Of a DNA stretch of 64,000 nucleotides, positions 34,377 through 46,089 are shown piece by piece. The first letter of the stretch is position 1; every line of letters starts with the position of its first letter. The DNA comes from Phoronis australis (taxonomy: Eukaryota; Phoronida; Phoronidae): positions 99,145-163,144 of the forward strand of contig NMRA01000436.1 of assembly GCA_002633005.1 (NCBI GenBank). Reading direction: 5' to 3'. The position numbers and the translations under genes were made by a program. The notes beneath the pieces were generated by a model that was given only the letters and a program-made list of their open reading frames with translations, was not told the DNA's origin and did no database searches.

Positions 34377-35283
34377 TCATCAAGAGTGAAAATAGAATAC
34401 TTAAATGAGCACGCGCAGTAATCGCATGTTCAACAAACCTTATTGTACTGTACTTATACGTTACGAAAAATAAGACACATAATTTCCATAAAAATGATAT
34501 CTTAATTCAGTGAAATTTTTCTCTCATGTCCTCTTACTTGTAAATCACCGATCTCCAGTTTGAATGCGGGTATCGTGTCGTCAGGATTTTTGACTTGAAA
34601 ATTACATTCAGTTACCAGTGGTAACCTACTTTAGCAGACCATAGTTTCCCTGTCGAAGCTTAGCGTGAAAAAAACGTGTTTTAAGCTATAATAGTTGGTA
34701 AACCATAAATTCAATTTATTTCTATTATATTTAAGTTTTCAATTGGTTTTGAGTAAAAGTATTATTTGACAAAAATAGCCCGGCTTTTCTTAAAAGGTCA
34801 CGACCTCGTGGATTTTGGAGAATTATCACCCTCGGAGCTAAAATCCACTCGGGCTCTAGATAACGGGGGATAACGACTTCGCCATGTAATAATCTATATT
34901 TATCATCCCGTGCGTTCCATGACATATTTACTATACATATCGCGTGACTATTTTTAAGACGCGAATTTACACGAATTTTCTGCTACAGTACTTGTACTAC
35001 CGTGCAGGCAGTATTGAGCACAGGCGCCCGAATTTCCCGATGACTCTTAAACATACATAAGAAGCATAAAGGTTGGATACTTAAACTTTGCCAAGCCAAG
35101 ACTCCCAACTTCAACTGTCCCAAATCCAAATAAAATTTGCGTGCATGTCCCTCAGACTGGTATTGCAAAAACTTTCGAAGACTTATCTTTCCTTGATCCC
35201 ATTAAATTATCCCTGTGAGTGGTGAATTGGCGACGAAATTTTCAAAACAAACCCAATACTCGGAATTCAAGGACGTAAAATAG

Positions 35284-35674
35284 TTAAAGGAGAATGCCAC
35301 CCAAAACAACCTATTTTTATCAATTAAGATCGAGTTGTTCTGCTCGCGAAGGACACGTTCGGTTGCGTTACCTGACACCTGACGGCAGACGGAGGTGTTG
35401 AAATTATCCAATGACGTCATTGGTTTCACACGCAGTCTGTTCAGCAGTTCACAACACGGGTTACTGGTGTCCAGCTTATCGCTTGAATTCACCGTTTAAC
35501 ACCAATAAATCATCAAACTTCGATATAAAACCCTTAAAAAGACACCGAGTTCTTATAAAAACGTGTTGTTTTATTTCGCTGTTAGGTGAGGTTGACCATA
35601 TAAGAGGCGATAATGGATATAGACCGATTGAGACGGTAAAAAGGCTAATTAAACTGGAAGGCATTCTCCTTTAA
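35284..35674. mobile_element. TTAA/TIR element, copy 3, internally deleted (391 bp)
   Basis: Both termini are intact (TTAAAGGAGAATGCCACCC at the left, GGCATTCTCCTTTAA at the right). Only about 300 bp of the left end and 80 bp of the right end remain, joined near 35585 where TTTCGCTGTTA meets GGTGAGGTTGACC. The THAP exon and the GC-rich block are gone. This is how MITEs arise from longer elements. Flanks are AATAG on the left and CATGG on the right, so only TTAA is shared. Confidence 0.9.
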
Positions 35675-35679
35675 CATGG

Positions 35680-37020
35680 CGATTTCAGTTGTGCATTAAC
35701 TTGTACGCCTGTCGAAGATAAAATTCCGAGTTTGAGCAAGCAACACCTTAGTCAAAGTCAAGAAATTGATTCCCAATTTCAATTATAGAGGTTATTAAAA
35801 TTAACCTTCCGCTTAATAGTAATTTGTTTTTTCTTGTAGCTCATTTTAACCCTTAACCTAGAATTTAATAGCAAGAACCGGCGTATCTTGTGTTTGAACT
35901 TGACGTACATTATGAGCTACTCTTTGTGAAAGCATAACGAACACTCGGTTTTTGGTGGACATTTCCGATGTCTGACCACACGTTTAGTAGCGGTAAATCG
36001 CCATCGGTAAATGCCGGATTTCGCAGTAGTCCAGAGTTAGAAGCCAGCAACCCGTGGTACCACGGTTATAAACAATGTTGTTTTACATAATCTGATACTA
36101 AATTAGGTGGAGGGCACTCAAATAACATTCGAGGGAGGGCAAAATCAGAGCCAAACATTTTATAGTTACTTTGGCAGAGCTCGGGGAATTGAGTCGGCAG
36201 CGTCCGCCAAGAACCCGGATGCTCAAAGGTAGTCTGTCATGAACGTCTTACGTCACAAAATAAGGTCATTGAATTTGTGATTTTGGCGTTTTTGACATTT
36301 TATGTCGTCAAATCACCACTCGAAGGCAATTTGAAGAGATTAAATGAAAGAAGGTATTCAAAGATTTGTTCGCTCGTGGAGTTCCATGCACATTTGAATA
36401 GAAAATTCTGAGCAAACAGATTTGAAGCGTGCAACCTCTTTTTGTTTTTTTAGTAGTGAGTGACGTCAGTGGCGATCGAGGAACACCTAAACTCAAGCGC
36501 CTATGGTATTGAGCAGACGATTAGCCAAGACGTATTGTTTTAGAAGAGAATCACTTGGTAAAATTTCATTAATTTAATAACGATTTATTTGTTTATGTTG
36601 GCTACATACAACACAGTTAGGGCCCGGAGGTTATGATTTCCGCGTTTGGCGTAGCAATATCTTTACCACAGCAACGATTCATTCACGACTGGTTAGCCAA
36701 ATGAGGTCTCTGGATTGTTGAGGTTGTGTTTGTTTGCACATATAAAACACTGTTTTCACCTTATTTTTCGTCAAATTTGTTGGAATAAAATTTTAGATGG
36801 TATTTGAAGGATATATTTATGATTTGTGCTATATATTTGGTTCAGTTGTCACTACTAAAGTTGTGCCTAAAATTGTCAGAGTTGAGGAAACGAGCCTATC
36901 TCGATCGGTACAATGGCATTTCGTTTGTGTCCGGGCTATTGAATTGTCAAATTTATGAAAAACAGTTTTAAAATTGTTTTTATATTCGTGAAAGAGTTTT
37001 TTTCCTTAACAGAGAGACTG
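35680..37020. other. No gene recognised
   Basis: Unassigned DNA between THAP copy 3 and the non-LTR element. The open frames are short and featureless. Confidence 0.45.
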
Positions 37021-37079
37021 GGAGAGATTGATGTATATCATAACTGTAGAACTTGTGAATGCTTGACTGAACGATGAAG

Positions 37080-38076
37080 AAATTGCATATGGGGCGGAAG
37101 ATCTCAAACCAGCACGACGGCCTTGTCTAGAATATAGATCATATACTTTTTGAAAGTATATGTGGTCATTTGAAGATTGTGTCGTAATTTCTCCAAATGC
37201 TGGAGAGCACCAGTGTTGGCAAACTGATATATAACATCACAATAATCGATGTGTGGAAGTATAAAGGATTTGAACAGTACTTCTATATGTGTAGAATTCA
37301 GATGATGAGATAGGAGGTTAAGTGGATTATTTAGCCTCTGAATTTTTGTACGAGCTCCCGAACGTGTTTACCAAGATGTCTGTGCGACTATTTCTAGGAG
37401 TGATTTCATCATTAAGTTTAAGGTCATAGGATGGGTGCACAAAGAGAGAATTATTAGATTTGGAGAAGGTGAGGTCAACGCTTTTATTCTGGTTTAAAAT
37501 CCATTCTCCATTCGTGTGATCAATAGCTGAGTTTATACAGGTCGTGTTGTAGCTGAAAAAAACTCCCAGGGCTGCCTCCTGCAAAGAGTTAAAAAAAGCG
37601 CCGAATCATCTGCATAAAGGTACGTGCCACAAGGCAGGTTGTCAGGAAGGTCATTCATATATAGCATGAAGAGAAGAGGGCCTAATACGGTACCCTGCGG
37701 TACACCTGCGTTTACAAAGCCAGGCGATGATGTTGAAAGTATACGGTCGACACGAACAGTGTATATACGACCAGAGAGATATGAGGTAATCATATTTAGA
37801 AGATTCCCAGTAATGCCATATGATCGAAGTTTGTGGAGTAGAAGGTCGTGAGGAACACAGTCGAAAGCAGAGGTAAAGATGGACTTGACACTCTCGCCCT
37901 TCTCAAAATGTAAACGAATCTCAGTACTATTTCAAAAAGTTGAGTCACGGTGCTGTTTCTAGGCAAAAATCCAAATTGACGAAGATAAATCGTGTTGTTT
38001 TGTTTGAGAAATGTAAGAATATTTTGAGCAATAACCTTCTCGAAGATTTTAGATAGTGTGTTGAAACCAATATCCT
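37080..38076 (-). pseudogene. Non-LTR reverse transcriptase, central and C-terminal part
   Basis: In order on the minus strand: LSKIFEKVIAQNILTFL and YLRQFGFLPRNSTVTQLFE (38075-37935), then after frame changes the DFxxAFD-like region and VPHDLLLHKLRSYGI. The frame 37793-37533 then gives SGRIYTVRV, AGVPQGTVLGPLLFMLYMND and the catalytic YADDSALF. The tail includes TNGEWILNQNKS (37584-37327) and further on LPHIDYCDVIYQ near 37260. Several frameshifts are present. The protein would copy element RNA at a nicked target. Confidence 0.88.
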
Positions 38077-38089
38077 ATTGGAAAGTATC

Positions 38090-38285
38090 AGTTTGAGATT
38101 TTCTAAGTTTGTTTGCGCTGTTATTCGCTATGATCAATATGATTTCCAACGAAGTTACCATGACTTTAACAACCTTTTTACAAACTTCTTCCGCTACGTC
38201 TTCTTGGAAACATGGAATTATGGAACCTATACTCAAAGAAGACTCCAAAACTGAAGTTTCTAACTATCGCCCAATTGACAATTAA
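38090..38285 (+). pseudogene. Inverted RT segment (finger region)
   Basis: The plus-strand frame reads SSWKHGIMEPILKEDSKTEV then SNYRPI. This is the block that precedes LSKIFEKVI in non-LTR reverse transcriptases. It lies head-to-head with the minus-strand remainder. The inner boundary is near 38080-38090 and the outer end near 38280. Confidence 0.85.
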
Positions 38286-38345
38286 CAAATGCAAGACCCA
38301 GCAAGAAAAATGTCTGAATTATGATATCTCAGAAAAGAATGACCT

Positions 38346-38748
38346 GGGCCCGGTCTCCAATCTTTTTACTCGGAATGGAACTCGAAATTAGGTTTGACAT
38401 TTTCTACTCTACTTTTGGGCGAAATCAAGATAAGTGTCTATTATTCTATGCTCGAGTACACAATAACTTACGTAGATAATTTATTGTCCTTAGTTCAAAG
38501 TTTGTAAACCCAATATTAAAGCAATAAGTTCGAGTTTGATCTCGAAATTTCGAGTTTTTACTCGAGTTTGTAGCACGAATATAAGGGTCTTCAAGGGCAA
38601 ACTTGAACTAGAAACTCCTATGCATAAACTATAATGTATTCGAGCACAGTATGATAGCCAATTATCTTAAGTTCACACAAAAGGAGCAGAGAAATTGCCA
38701 AAAATAGTTTCGAGTTCGTTTCGAGTACAAAGATTAGAGACCGGGCCC
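38346..38748. mobile_element. MITE with about 40-bp inverted ends
   Basis: Left end GGGCCCGGTCTCCAATCTTT; right end, reverse-complemented, GGGCCCGGTCTCTAATCTTT, and the similarity continues through ACTCGAAA. Internal CTCGAGT and TCGAG phrases recur many times. It is about 403 bp with no coding content. A target duplication is not clear. Confidence 0.8.
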
Positions 38749-38749
38749 C

Positions 38750-40690
38750 GATTCATAGAGAACTGTAACATATTGTACTTCATGCATTGTTCTACAAGGC
38801 GTTGCTAGGAATTGTTTTTAAAATGTTCCACATTTGCATTAGGATTTTTATTAGCGAATGAAAAAATGATAGAACAAATGCAAAGTGGTAATTGGCAAAA
38901 CTGTAAGTTTTTGTGACATTCAGTACTAAAGCAAACGAAGGTCGCCCATTTTATTGAATCAGATACTTCCCATTGCTAAGAATGCATGTTTCGTTTTTGG
39001 TTAATCGACAAAAATAAGAGCAACATAGATGAGCTTTGGTATGCATGTCACATGTTAAAGAAAAGCTGTCTTTTGTGGTAAAATTGCCACGAAGGGCCCC
39101 GATAAGTAAACAATTGAAAGACACCGAACTTCACTTTTTAAGAAAAACGATAGGATAAACAAATCAACTTCAAAATGCTGTTCACCGTTTGAATGTTCAA
39201 CCTTTCTAAAAACGCCTTGTTTCAATCAAATCTGTTTTCACCGAAATCTTGATAATGTGAAACGTTATTTGTGATTGAAAATTTTTTCTCATTTGCTGGT
39301 ACGATTGATACACGTCTTAAAGGTTTGTCATAAGTGTATTATTAGAATGGACATCCGACGACTACCAACCGCGCGATTCGCTGATTATGCTTGAATAACA
39401 ATATACATGTAGGCACAGAATACAGTTAACTTCTGCAATTTGTCAACTTCCACGTTGACAACAATTCAGGAAATAAACAACACCAAGAAGCCCACAGGAA
39501 AACAGACGTCACTTACGCGTGACAAAAGACATGTTTTCAGGAAAACTTCTGTTATAAAACGTCACTAGGTTTATGTGGATGTTTAGAAAATGGTTTGATT
39601 GCTGCGTAACAACAGTGAGACTCTTAATCGTTACATGTACGTGGGACACAGTGTCTACACACAGCAGCGCCGGACTGCAGATAAAATCCAATTCTACCCA
39701 TCGCACAAGACGACTTGTACCTGTAATGTGACACCAATAACGTGAACGTGACACCCGGTCAAAGTCATCTGTTACCCAGTGTACTTAATAAGTTTTAATA
39801 ACTAAAACTGTTCTTGTAAAAGTACAATAGGACGGCTGTGGTTGCAGTACAGATTATTGTACACACACTCGTTGCAGCGCCGTGCACCCGAAATGCTGAC
39901 TGTCCTAGAAACTTTTTCGGTCGTGGTTCTAAACTTTTGATTTGATCAGATTGAGGTTATGCAGTTCGACTTGCTGTTATTCTTAGCCTTATCCCTGGTG
40001 CAAATCAGCCACTAATTCCAATAGCCCTGTCAAATCAACTGCAGTTAATTTGGCAACGTGACGTTATAGGCCCCTTCACATGTACACGTTTATCCCGTAA
40101 ATACTCGGAAACTCGCCCTTCTTCATTAGGGTTGCTCCAGCAAAATCCGTATGGGACGGGGACGGCAGCTGAAATAAAAATTTATGGGTAGTTGTTTTCT
40201 GAAGGCAATACACATTATTTATGGGTGGTCCTTCATGAAGGTGTTTTGTCCCGCCGGTAAATGCTGATAGGTGGGTGTTTCCAACCGAACCGTGACCCAC
40301 CTCACTACCAACTGAAAAAGAAAACTTTAAAACTCACCAAAAATTCACTTTGCAAATAACCAAAAATATCCAAAATCAACAAGACAGGTCCATATTGCTA
40401 GTGTACAGTGTGCAATATGTAACTATGCCATTACTCAAGTCCACGGCAACTTGATTGCAGGCACACGTTGTATAGCCATATTAGAATGAGAATTACTGCA
40501 GCAATAAACTGGTGTTCACACAATGACATCTACGAAAATCTAATGAATTATTTAATAAAAGGTATGAGGAGTCGGAGAGACAAGTTCCAATATTCACTTG
40601 TCATTGCATCCTAAAAGCAATCGCGGAAACACTTTGAGATTCGTGGATTCATGAAATTGATAAAACTCTTATTGAATTTAGACACCTACA
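38750..40690. other. No gene recognised
   Basis: Unassigned. The minus-strand frame at 40076-40300 is open for 74 codons but has no motif I recognise. Confidence 0.45.
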
Positions 40691-40696
40691 TGTATA

Positions 40697-40753
40697 GTGG
40701 ACAGAGACAACCGGTGGCGGCCTATGTGGACAGAGACAACCGGTGGCGGCCTA
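40697..40753. repeat. 29-bp direct duplication
   Basis: GTGGACAGAGACAACCGGTG plus GCGGCCTAT occurs twice in tandem, at 40697 and 40726. Confidence 0.9.
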
Positions 40754-40869
40754 AAGTATTGCTCACAGGTGTCTTTGAAAAGCAAGTTTTTGGAAACTGA
40801 CTCGAGTTAAGATATAACATGGAGTTTTTCTGCACTCACAACAACATTTGTGGTCGCATATAGTCGGCA

Positions 40870-41350
40870 TCCCTTCCGTCCGTTCGTCCGTCCGTCCATC
40901 TGTCCGTTGGTAGGTCCGTCTGTAGTTACCATTTATTTTCCGTCAATTGTCTCAAGAACCGTTTAGAGGTACTTGGTGGAGATGCACCAGCACCAGTCGG
41001 TTTTCGGACGGATTTGGCTACCGTTGTACCTAATGTTGGCCGTTTTAGTTTTCGGCAAGCCATTCCTTGTCACTGCGTCGATTATCTCAAAAACTGCTTG
41101 GCGGATCACGATGAAATTCAAAACAGACGTATACGGCAAGAATACGTCCGCACCAGTCAATTTTTGGACGGATTCAACTACTGTGGCACCCCTGTCAGTT
41201 TTCGACTGCTCAAGTCATTTCATGTCCACCGATTATCTTGAAACCGCTTAACGAATCATAATATTTGGCATGGCGATAGATTGCGAGGATGCCTCGGCAC
41301 CAGTCGATTTGCGGACAGATTTGGCAAGGGCAGCACCACTGTTGGCCAAT
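40870..41350. repeat. (TCCG)n tract and degenerate 155-bp tandem repeats
   Basis: A CCGTCCGTTCGTCCGTCCGT tract at 40877-40920 is followed by about three degenerate units. Their anchor phrase GCACCAGTCGGTTTTCGGAC recurs in variant form near 40990, 41150 and 41298, each with a later ATTATCTCAAAAACTG-like phrase. The open frames here are repeat-driven. Confidence 0.7.
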
Positions 41351-41810
41351 GGGGTGGGTCGAGTTTTACGGCAGGTTTGTGGATTAAATGGGAAGTGATT
41401 GTTGCAAATGGTATTCGGCAGTTCCTTGAAGTTGCTTTGAGTTATCTGAGTCCAGAAATTTAGCCGGTGCTCTTGTCTACTGAGATACGGAAGTGCCGCC
41501 AGTTTGAGAGCACAGCCTTGTTGAGTCTTGAATTCTTGGCGGGAATCCAGACTCCCGTTCAATAACGCTAGGATCTCGCTAAAAAGCAAGATTTCGCGAG
41601 ATTACGTGAGATATTGCCGTGTATCGAAAATAAGAACACGTGACTTTAGTTAGATTTTTGCTACGTCCTACTGATGGCCCTAGCGTTACTGAACGCACGC
41701 CCTGTCAAAAATCTGGTTGGTAATGACATATCTTAATCTGAATATTATTATTGTCTATTTATTATAGTGACATAAGGGTGTCAGTAAATAAAATCTCAAA
41801 GACAGCATAT

Positions 41811-41831
41811 TCACCCCCCCCCCCCCCCCAN
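41811..41831. other. Poly-C tract with one undetermined base
   Basis: A run of about 15-18 C is followed by A and a single N at 41831. Run length and neighbouring sequence may be unreliable. Confidence 0.9.
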
Positions 41832-42261
41832 CTGAATGGGCTTACTCAGTCACCTAATAAAATTTAAACCATGTAACATAACGGTAATATAAATGTATTG
41901 CACACACTCAAATATGACCACTTCAGACTAGTTTGTAAAAAAATACTTACTTCTAACCTGCAAAGCGTCTTGATTGAATTTCGCTAGACCTTTCAAGTTA
42001 TTTTGGAATATTTGAGGTAGGGCAGAATCCCGTATCAAAATTGGTCAAATATGAATACATTTCTCACAATCAAAGATGAAATGAACTTCATCTTCAATTT
42101 AGTTTTTAAAAACACGACAAATCCGTTCATTCAGAGGAATTCCAAAGTACCGCCCCACCTCAACTTCTAATGGGAGAATACCTGCTCTCAATCGAGCTAC
42201 ATGTATGACGGACCTCTGAGACACCGGCAGACGCAAATACTCTTCTACACAATAGTCGTTC

Positions 42262-43603
42262 TTAAAGGAGAATGCCACCCGATTTAATTAGTCTTTTTTG
42301 CCATCTTAATCGGTCTATATCCACATCGCCTAGCATACAGTCGACCTTACCTTGCCAAGAGGTGTCGCATTAACCTGTTAGGAAGGTGAGAAACGACGCT
42401 AGCGACGTCGGTGGTTCATATGCAGAGTGAATGCCGCTATATTGCGGTGCATCGTTCCCGCTTGTCCGAACTAAGCAGCTGCGAGGAAAGCAGGTATATC
42501 GTTTTTTTTACTTCCTCGAGAAACCTAAATGCTTAGGAAGTGGCTCATGGTAGTGAAGAATGAAATGTACGCTGCAAATAGCAAGTATGAGGCCGTGAAA
42601 CATCTCCGTGTCTGTGGCCTGCAGACGTCGACAGTGCCTCACGAATGCCGGCTTACCAAATAACTCCGTACGTTCCGTTGTCTGAGCTTGTTCACGGCGC
42701 CTCTCAAGTATTTCTTCATCACTGTATTCCTGTTCGAATTGATAGCCTGTAAAACTTAACGATCCACCAGCGAAGTTGGGACTGATGAGCTCAAGCTCGT
42801 CCTAAGTCGGGATTGCGAGTTACCATGTTGGCGTTTATTACTGAGAGTTCTGTTTCAAAATGAACCATTCTCACCCTAACCAATACTTATATAAAACTGA
42901 AACAAAGTCTGTCTCATTAGATGCAATTTGTAACGCCTTTGGAGTTTTCGTGAGAGCAAATGATTTGAGAAGCCAGCAATGAATAAATCACTGCGTTACC
43001 GGCTTTAGGTGCACCTCGGAGGCCGTGTGAGCTCCTGCTACATGTAATTTAGTGTTTGCTGGCAGAAACTGTCGTGAAACAACTCGATTTCCATCCCACG
43101 GCCAGGTGTTAGGGGAGTATTTATTTACATTTACATTACTCAAATTGTGATTGTCAATGTACAACTTCTGCCCTGACGGTGCTGTGGCCAAAGCGGTACC
43201 TGAATTCGCGGCCTCCGACGAGTAAGTGGATTTGCAATTTCGTAGCTAATTCACCAACATAATCACGTGCACATTACTTTGGCTCACTAGTATAGTATTT
43301 TCTTGACTGGAAGTTTAGTTTCCACTGAACTTTGGCTGGTTTATGTCCGTGATATCTGATCAGTTACCGAGCCACTGGCCGGGATGAGTCAATCCGGCCG
43401 GCCGCGACGGGCCTGATCGGGCTCCGAGCCACTGGCCAGGATAACAAGCGTTTTGTGTTTAGAACTCAAAAAATCACAAGTCTAAACAACATTGATTTAG
43501 GCTCTCCTGTCTGTATCTCAAGGAAAATACTTTGAAATTATCTCCGAACACACCCCAAACTCCTGCTACGGATTGGCCTGCCGAACTTTGTAGGCCGGTT
43601 CGA
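42262..43603. mobile_element. TTAA/TIR element with THAP exon, copy 4, inverted and truncated
   Basis: The left edge TTAAAGGAGAATGCCACCCG is followed by the reverse complement of the right end of copies 1 and 2 (TCTATATCCACATCGCC). The alignment runs through the THAP exon, the GC-rich block near 43380-43445, and a stretch matching AAAGTTCGGCAGGCCAA of copy 1 near 43575-43590. Similarity ends near 43603, and the expected second terminus is absent. This copy has lost about 300 bp at one end. Confidence 0.85.
42427..42662 (+). pseudogene. THAP zinc-finger fragment, copy 4
   Basis: This frame aligns with copies 1 and 2: CIVPACPN, then AGISFF, RKWLMVVKN-like sequence and HLRVCGLQ. A TAA falls right after the first cysteine pair, another stop falls before the Trp, and the final C-x2-H is altered. 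It is clearly dead. Confidence 0.75.
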
Positions 43604-43609
43604 ATCTGC

Positions 43610-44220
43610 GCTGTGGCTGATTTCACAATATTAAGTTCTCGCAGATGATGTCAACCCTACCAACACGTCACGCAGTACACAGAGCATTAGGAGAGACAAC
43701 ATTCCCATCCTTCAAGTCAAAAATAAATATCAATCAGACCTAGACTAAACAATATCTATATCTGTCATTCCACAGCGTCACCCGAGTCGATCATATGAAC
43801 GGCTGAACTGGTCGCAGTGCAAGAAAAAATCCATTGCATTAATCCATACGGGAGATTTGCGCAGATAAGCCAGAGGCATATTCATTTGTCGGAAAGCGAA
43901 GTTGAAAGGACCAGCCGTGAAAGGACCAGGAAGTGACAAATATACTCCAGTGTATAGTGGTAAATGGCACGCAAATTAAAACACATGTGTTTCATTGTAC
44001 CCACGGATAGTTGATTGTTGAAAATTCGATTGGACCGGAAATGGATTTGGCGTCCATTTCCTATGAAAGTGGAGAAAGTTCTAGGATTTAACCATACATA
44101 TTTTTTCCAAAATACACGACATGGTTGGACAGTTTTCCTTATATAAGCCCACTGGGCGTACTACTGATAGACATGTTTGCAGAAAACTCTAGTATACAGA
44201 ACGAAGACCACCAGATACCT
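43610..44220. other. No gene recognised
   Basis: Unassigned DNA between THAP copy 4 and a short MITE. Confidence 0.4.
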
Positions 44221-44225
44221 AGAGA

Positions 44226-44345
44226 CCAGGGGCCTGGGTTGCATAAAACTTCAAAATTATCCGTACACCAATAACAACGTGGCGCGTGATAATGCGACGT
44301 CATTGTTGCTATACAGGGTAGAACTTTTATGCAACTGGGCCCTGG
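44226..44345. mobile_element. 120-bp MITE
   Basis: The inverted ends CCAGGGGCCTGGGTTGCATA and, from the other side, CCAGGGCCCAGTTGCATAAA pair over about 25 bases. The compact palindromic layout with no coding content is typical of short MITEs. Confidence 0.7.
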
Positions 44346-44631
44346 CGTACTTCGCCATGTTGCCGACACATTGAGAAAATACCGCATTGTAAGTCTGCCA
44401 CTTGTTAACAGGCCAGGGGAACTCGATTGCGCGTTTCCAAGCCTGTAAGTTGTTAACACGTTCGGGCGAACGGGTATTGAAGAGAAGTATGATTCCCGAG
44501 CAAATGAACAGTCACATCATCAAGATACTATCACGGATTACAAGAAGCTTGATTACTCAGGTACTTAGGCACAGTAGCAAATAACACAAACAGATTGAGA
44601 TTCGGGAATGATTAGAATCCCATGGCAGTGG

Positions 44632-45597
44632 CGGATCTAGGATATCACAAGGGGGGGGGCCCAACATTTTGTCCGGGTGTAAGCATTTGCGCAAACTGAA
44701 CCACGATTGTAGATGAGCATAGCACCGTATGGGGGGAGGTCGGGAGGGGGGTTTGCCCCCCTCCCGCTCAGGAAATTTTTCTGTTTTTACCTCTAAAAAT
44801 CAAGCATTTTCCTTGATTCCTGAAGTATTATCCAAGAAAAAAGGAAAAAAAAAACAAAACACGAAGAACGTGTCAAACAGGAAAAACTGGACGTACCAAA
44901 GACTCGAACCCATGACCTGGCGGATAGCGAGCGCGTGCGTTACCACTACACCACCACGACTTAACTACAAATCTGACACTAAAAGACCTACTTGTTTATG
45001 GTCCACAGCGTTTGCGCGCGAAACCTACTTCTTTTCGTAATGCTTATTACACGTTTTATATTTTGTGCCATCAATTGTTAACAAATTTTTCGTATTTAAA
45101 ATAGTCTTCAAATGCCCAAAAGACCAAATCCGTTTTTCGTGTTGGCAATAATGACGGGATTGCTTTGGAAATCGTCTTAAGATAAGGTTTGACAAAGAGA
45201 GTATTGCGAGTTTCTGAGTGATTCAATTAGGATTCGATTAAAATTCACATCTTACCAGCAGCTTCTGTTTTTTCATCGTCACTCAGGTTCCATTCTCTTT
45301 AAAAAATGAAGTAAATTTTCTTCGTTGCACAGTGGAGCAGACGACGAAAACGGAGTCCGGTAGTGCGCAGCGCCACTGCCGGTCGCCTGGGATATCGCGG
45401 GAGAGCCTAAACTTAGCCATAGCTCCCTTACGAATGCGCCGTGTTCCGAATTTGACACTTGAAATTGGGTTTGAGCCCCCCCCCCNNNNNNNNNNNNNNN
45501 NNNNNNNNNNNNNNNNNNNNNNNNNNNNNNNNNNNNNNNNNNNNNNNNNNNNNNNNNCCGGGCCCCCTGGCCCCCCCCCCTAAATCCGCCTATGCAT
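44632..45597 (-). mobile_element. Dispersed repeat with tRNA-like core, copy B
   Basis: This is the inverted counterpart of 177-989. Its ends are GGCGGATCTAGG near 44634 and CCTAAATCCGCC near 45580-45591, which are inverted copies apart from one base. On the minus strand the core at about 44962-44886 has GTGGTGTAGTGGTAACGC (A box) and GGGTTCGAGTC (B box). The region next to the right end is a C/G run that broke the assembly (Ns at 45486-45557). Edge-like fragments of the same family appear near 48385-48420, 48546-48704 and 48891-48920. Confidence 0.65.
45486..45557. other. Assembly gap (72 Ns)
   Basis: Undetermined bases lie between a C run and a GGCCCCC run. The frames that run through the gap (45332-45583 and 45459-45647, plus strand) are meaningless. 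Confidence 0.99.
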
Positions 45598-45684
45598 GGA
45601 TAAGAACCCTGTGGCTGAGTGTTACTGACCTGTTAACGACGTGGTGAGACATTTTTTTTTCAGAGGTAACACACCGCACATGAC

Positions 45685-46087
45685 TTAAGTGCCGTTTACA
45701 CTACAAAGTTGACACGGATCAGCTTACACGGAACGAGATATTCCAGCGCAAGTATGTTTGTAAACTGGATTGACACAGAGCAAATTGACACCGCGGTGTC
45801 AACTTTTGACACCCGTTTTTTGTGAGGCAGAGAATTTTGCGCTCCGTGTCAGTTATGTGTCTAAACGCAAAATTGGGGCAAGGCGGAAAGGATCATCTCT
45901 ACTGCGCTTGTGCAATGACCTACATACGGAATCTCCTTCTCTGTAACTTCCGCCATTTGTAAACCTGCGCATGGTTGTTCCACTCTCCAGCCTACAACTT
46001 CTTGCCACAGTTAGTGAGTTGACACCGATCAGTTTGCTCCGTGTCAGTTGCGCCGGACCAAAAGTTGATGTCTAAACGGGACTTTAG
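45685..46087. mobile_element. MITE with about 35-bp inverted ends (403 bp)
   Basis: The left end TTAAGTGCCGTTTACACTAC pairs with the reverse complement of the right end, CTAAAGTCCCGTTTAGACAT. The subterminal GACACGGATCAG and GACACCGATCAG phrases repeat inside. No coding content. Confidence 0.65.
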
Positions 46088-46089
46088 AC

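Larger units (their letters stand above)
37030..38285 (-). mobile_element. Non-LTR retrotransposon with inverted 5' segment
   Basis: The minus strand from about 38076 down to about 37080 encodes the middle and end of a reverse transcriptase. The adjoining 38090-38280 encodes the immediately preceding part of the same protein on the plus strand. The order of protein regions and the geometry match a twin-priming 5' inversion, which arises when a second target strand primes inside the RNA. The family looks like the CR1/L2/Jockey group from the motif style, but I cannot fix it. No target duplication was located. Confidence 0.8.

Noticed and set aside
40076-40300. 74-codon minus-strand frame as a small gene
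   Set aside because: It is open with a plausible start but has no family features or context. Support is insufficient.
45332-45647. Open frames across 45332-45647 (+)
   Set aside because: They run through the Ns of the assembly gap.
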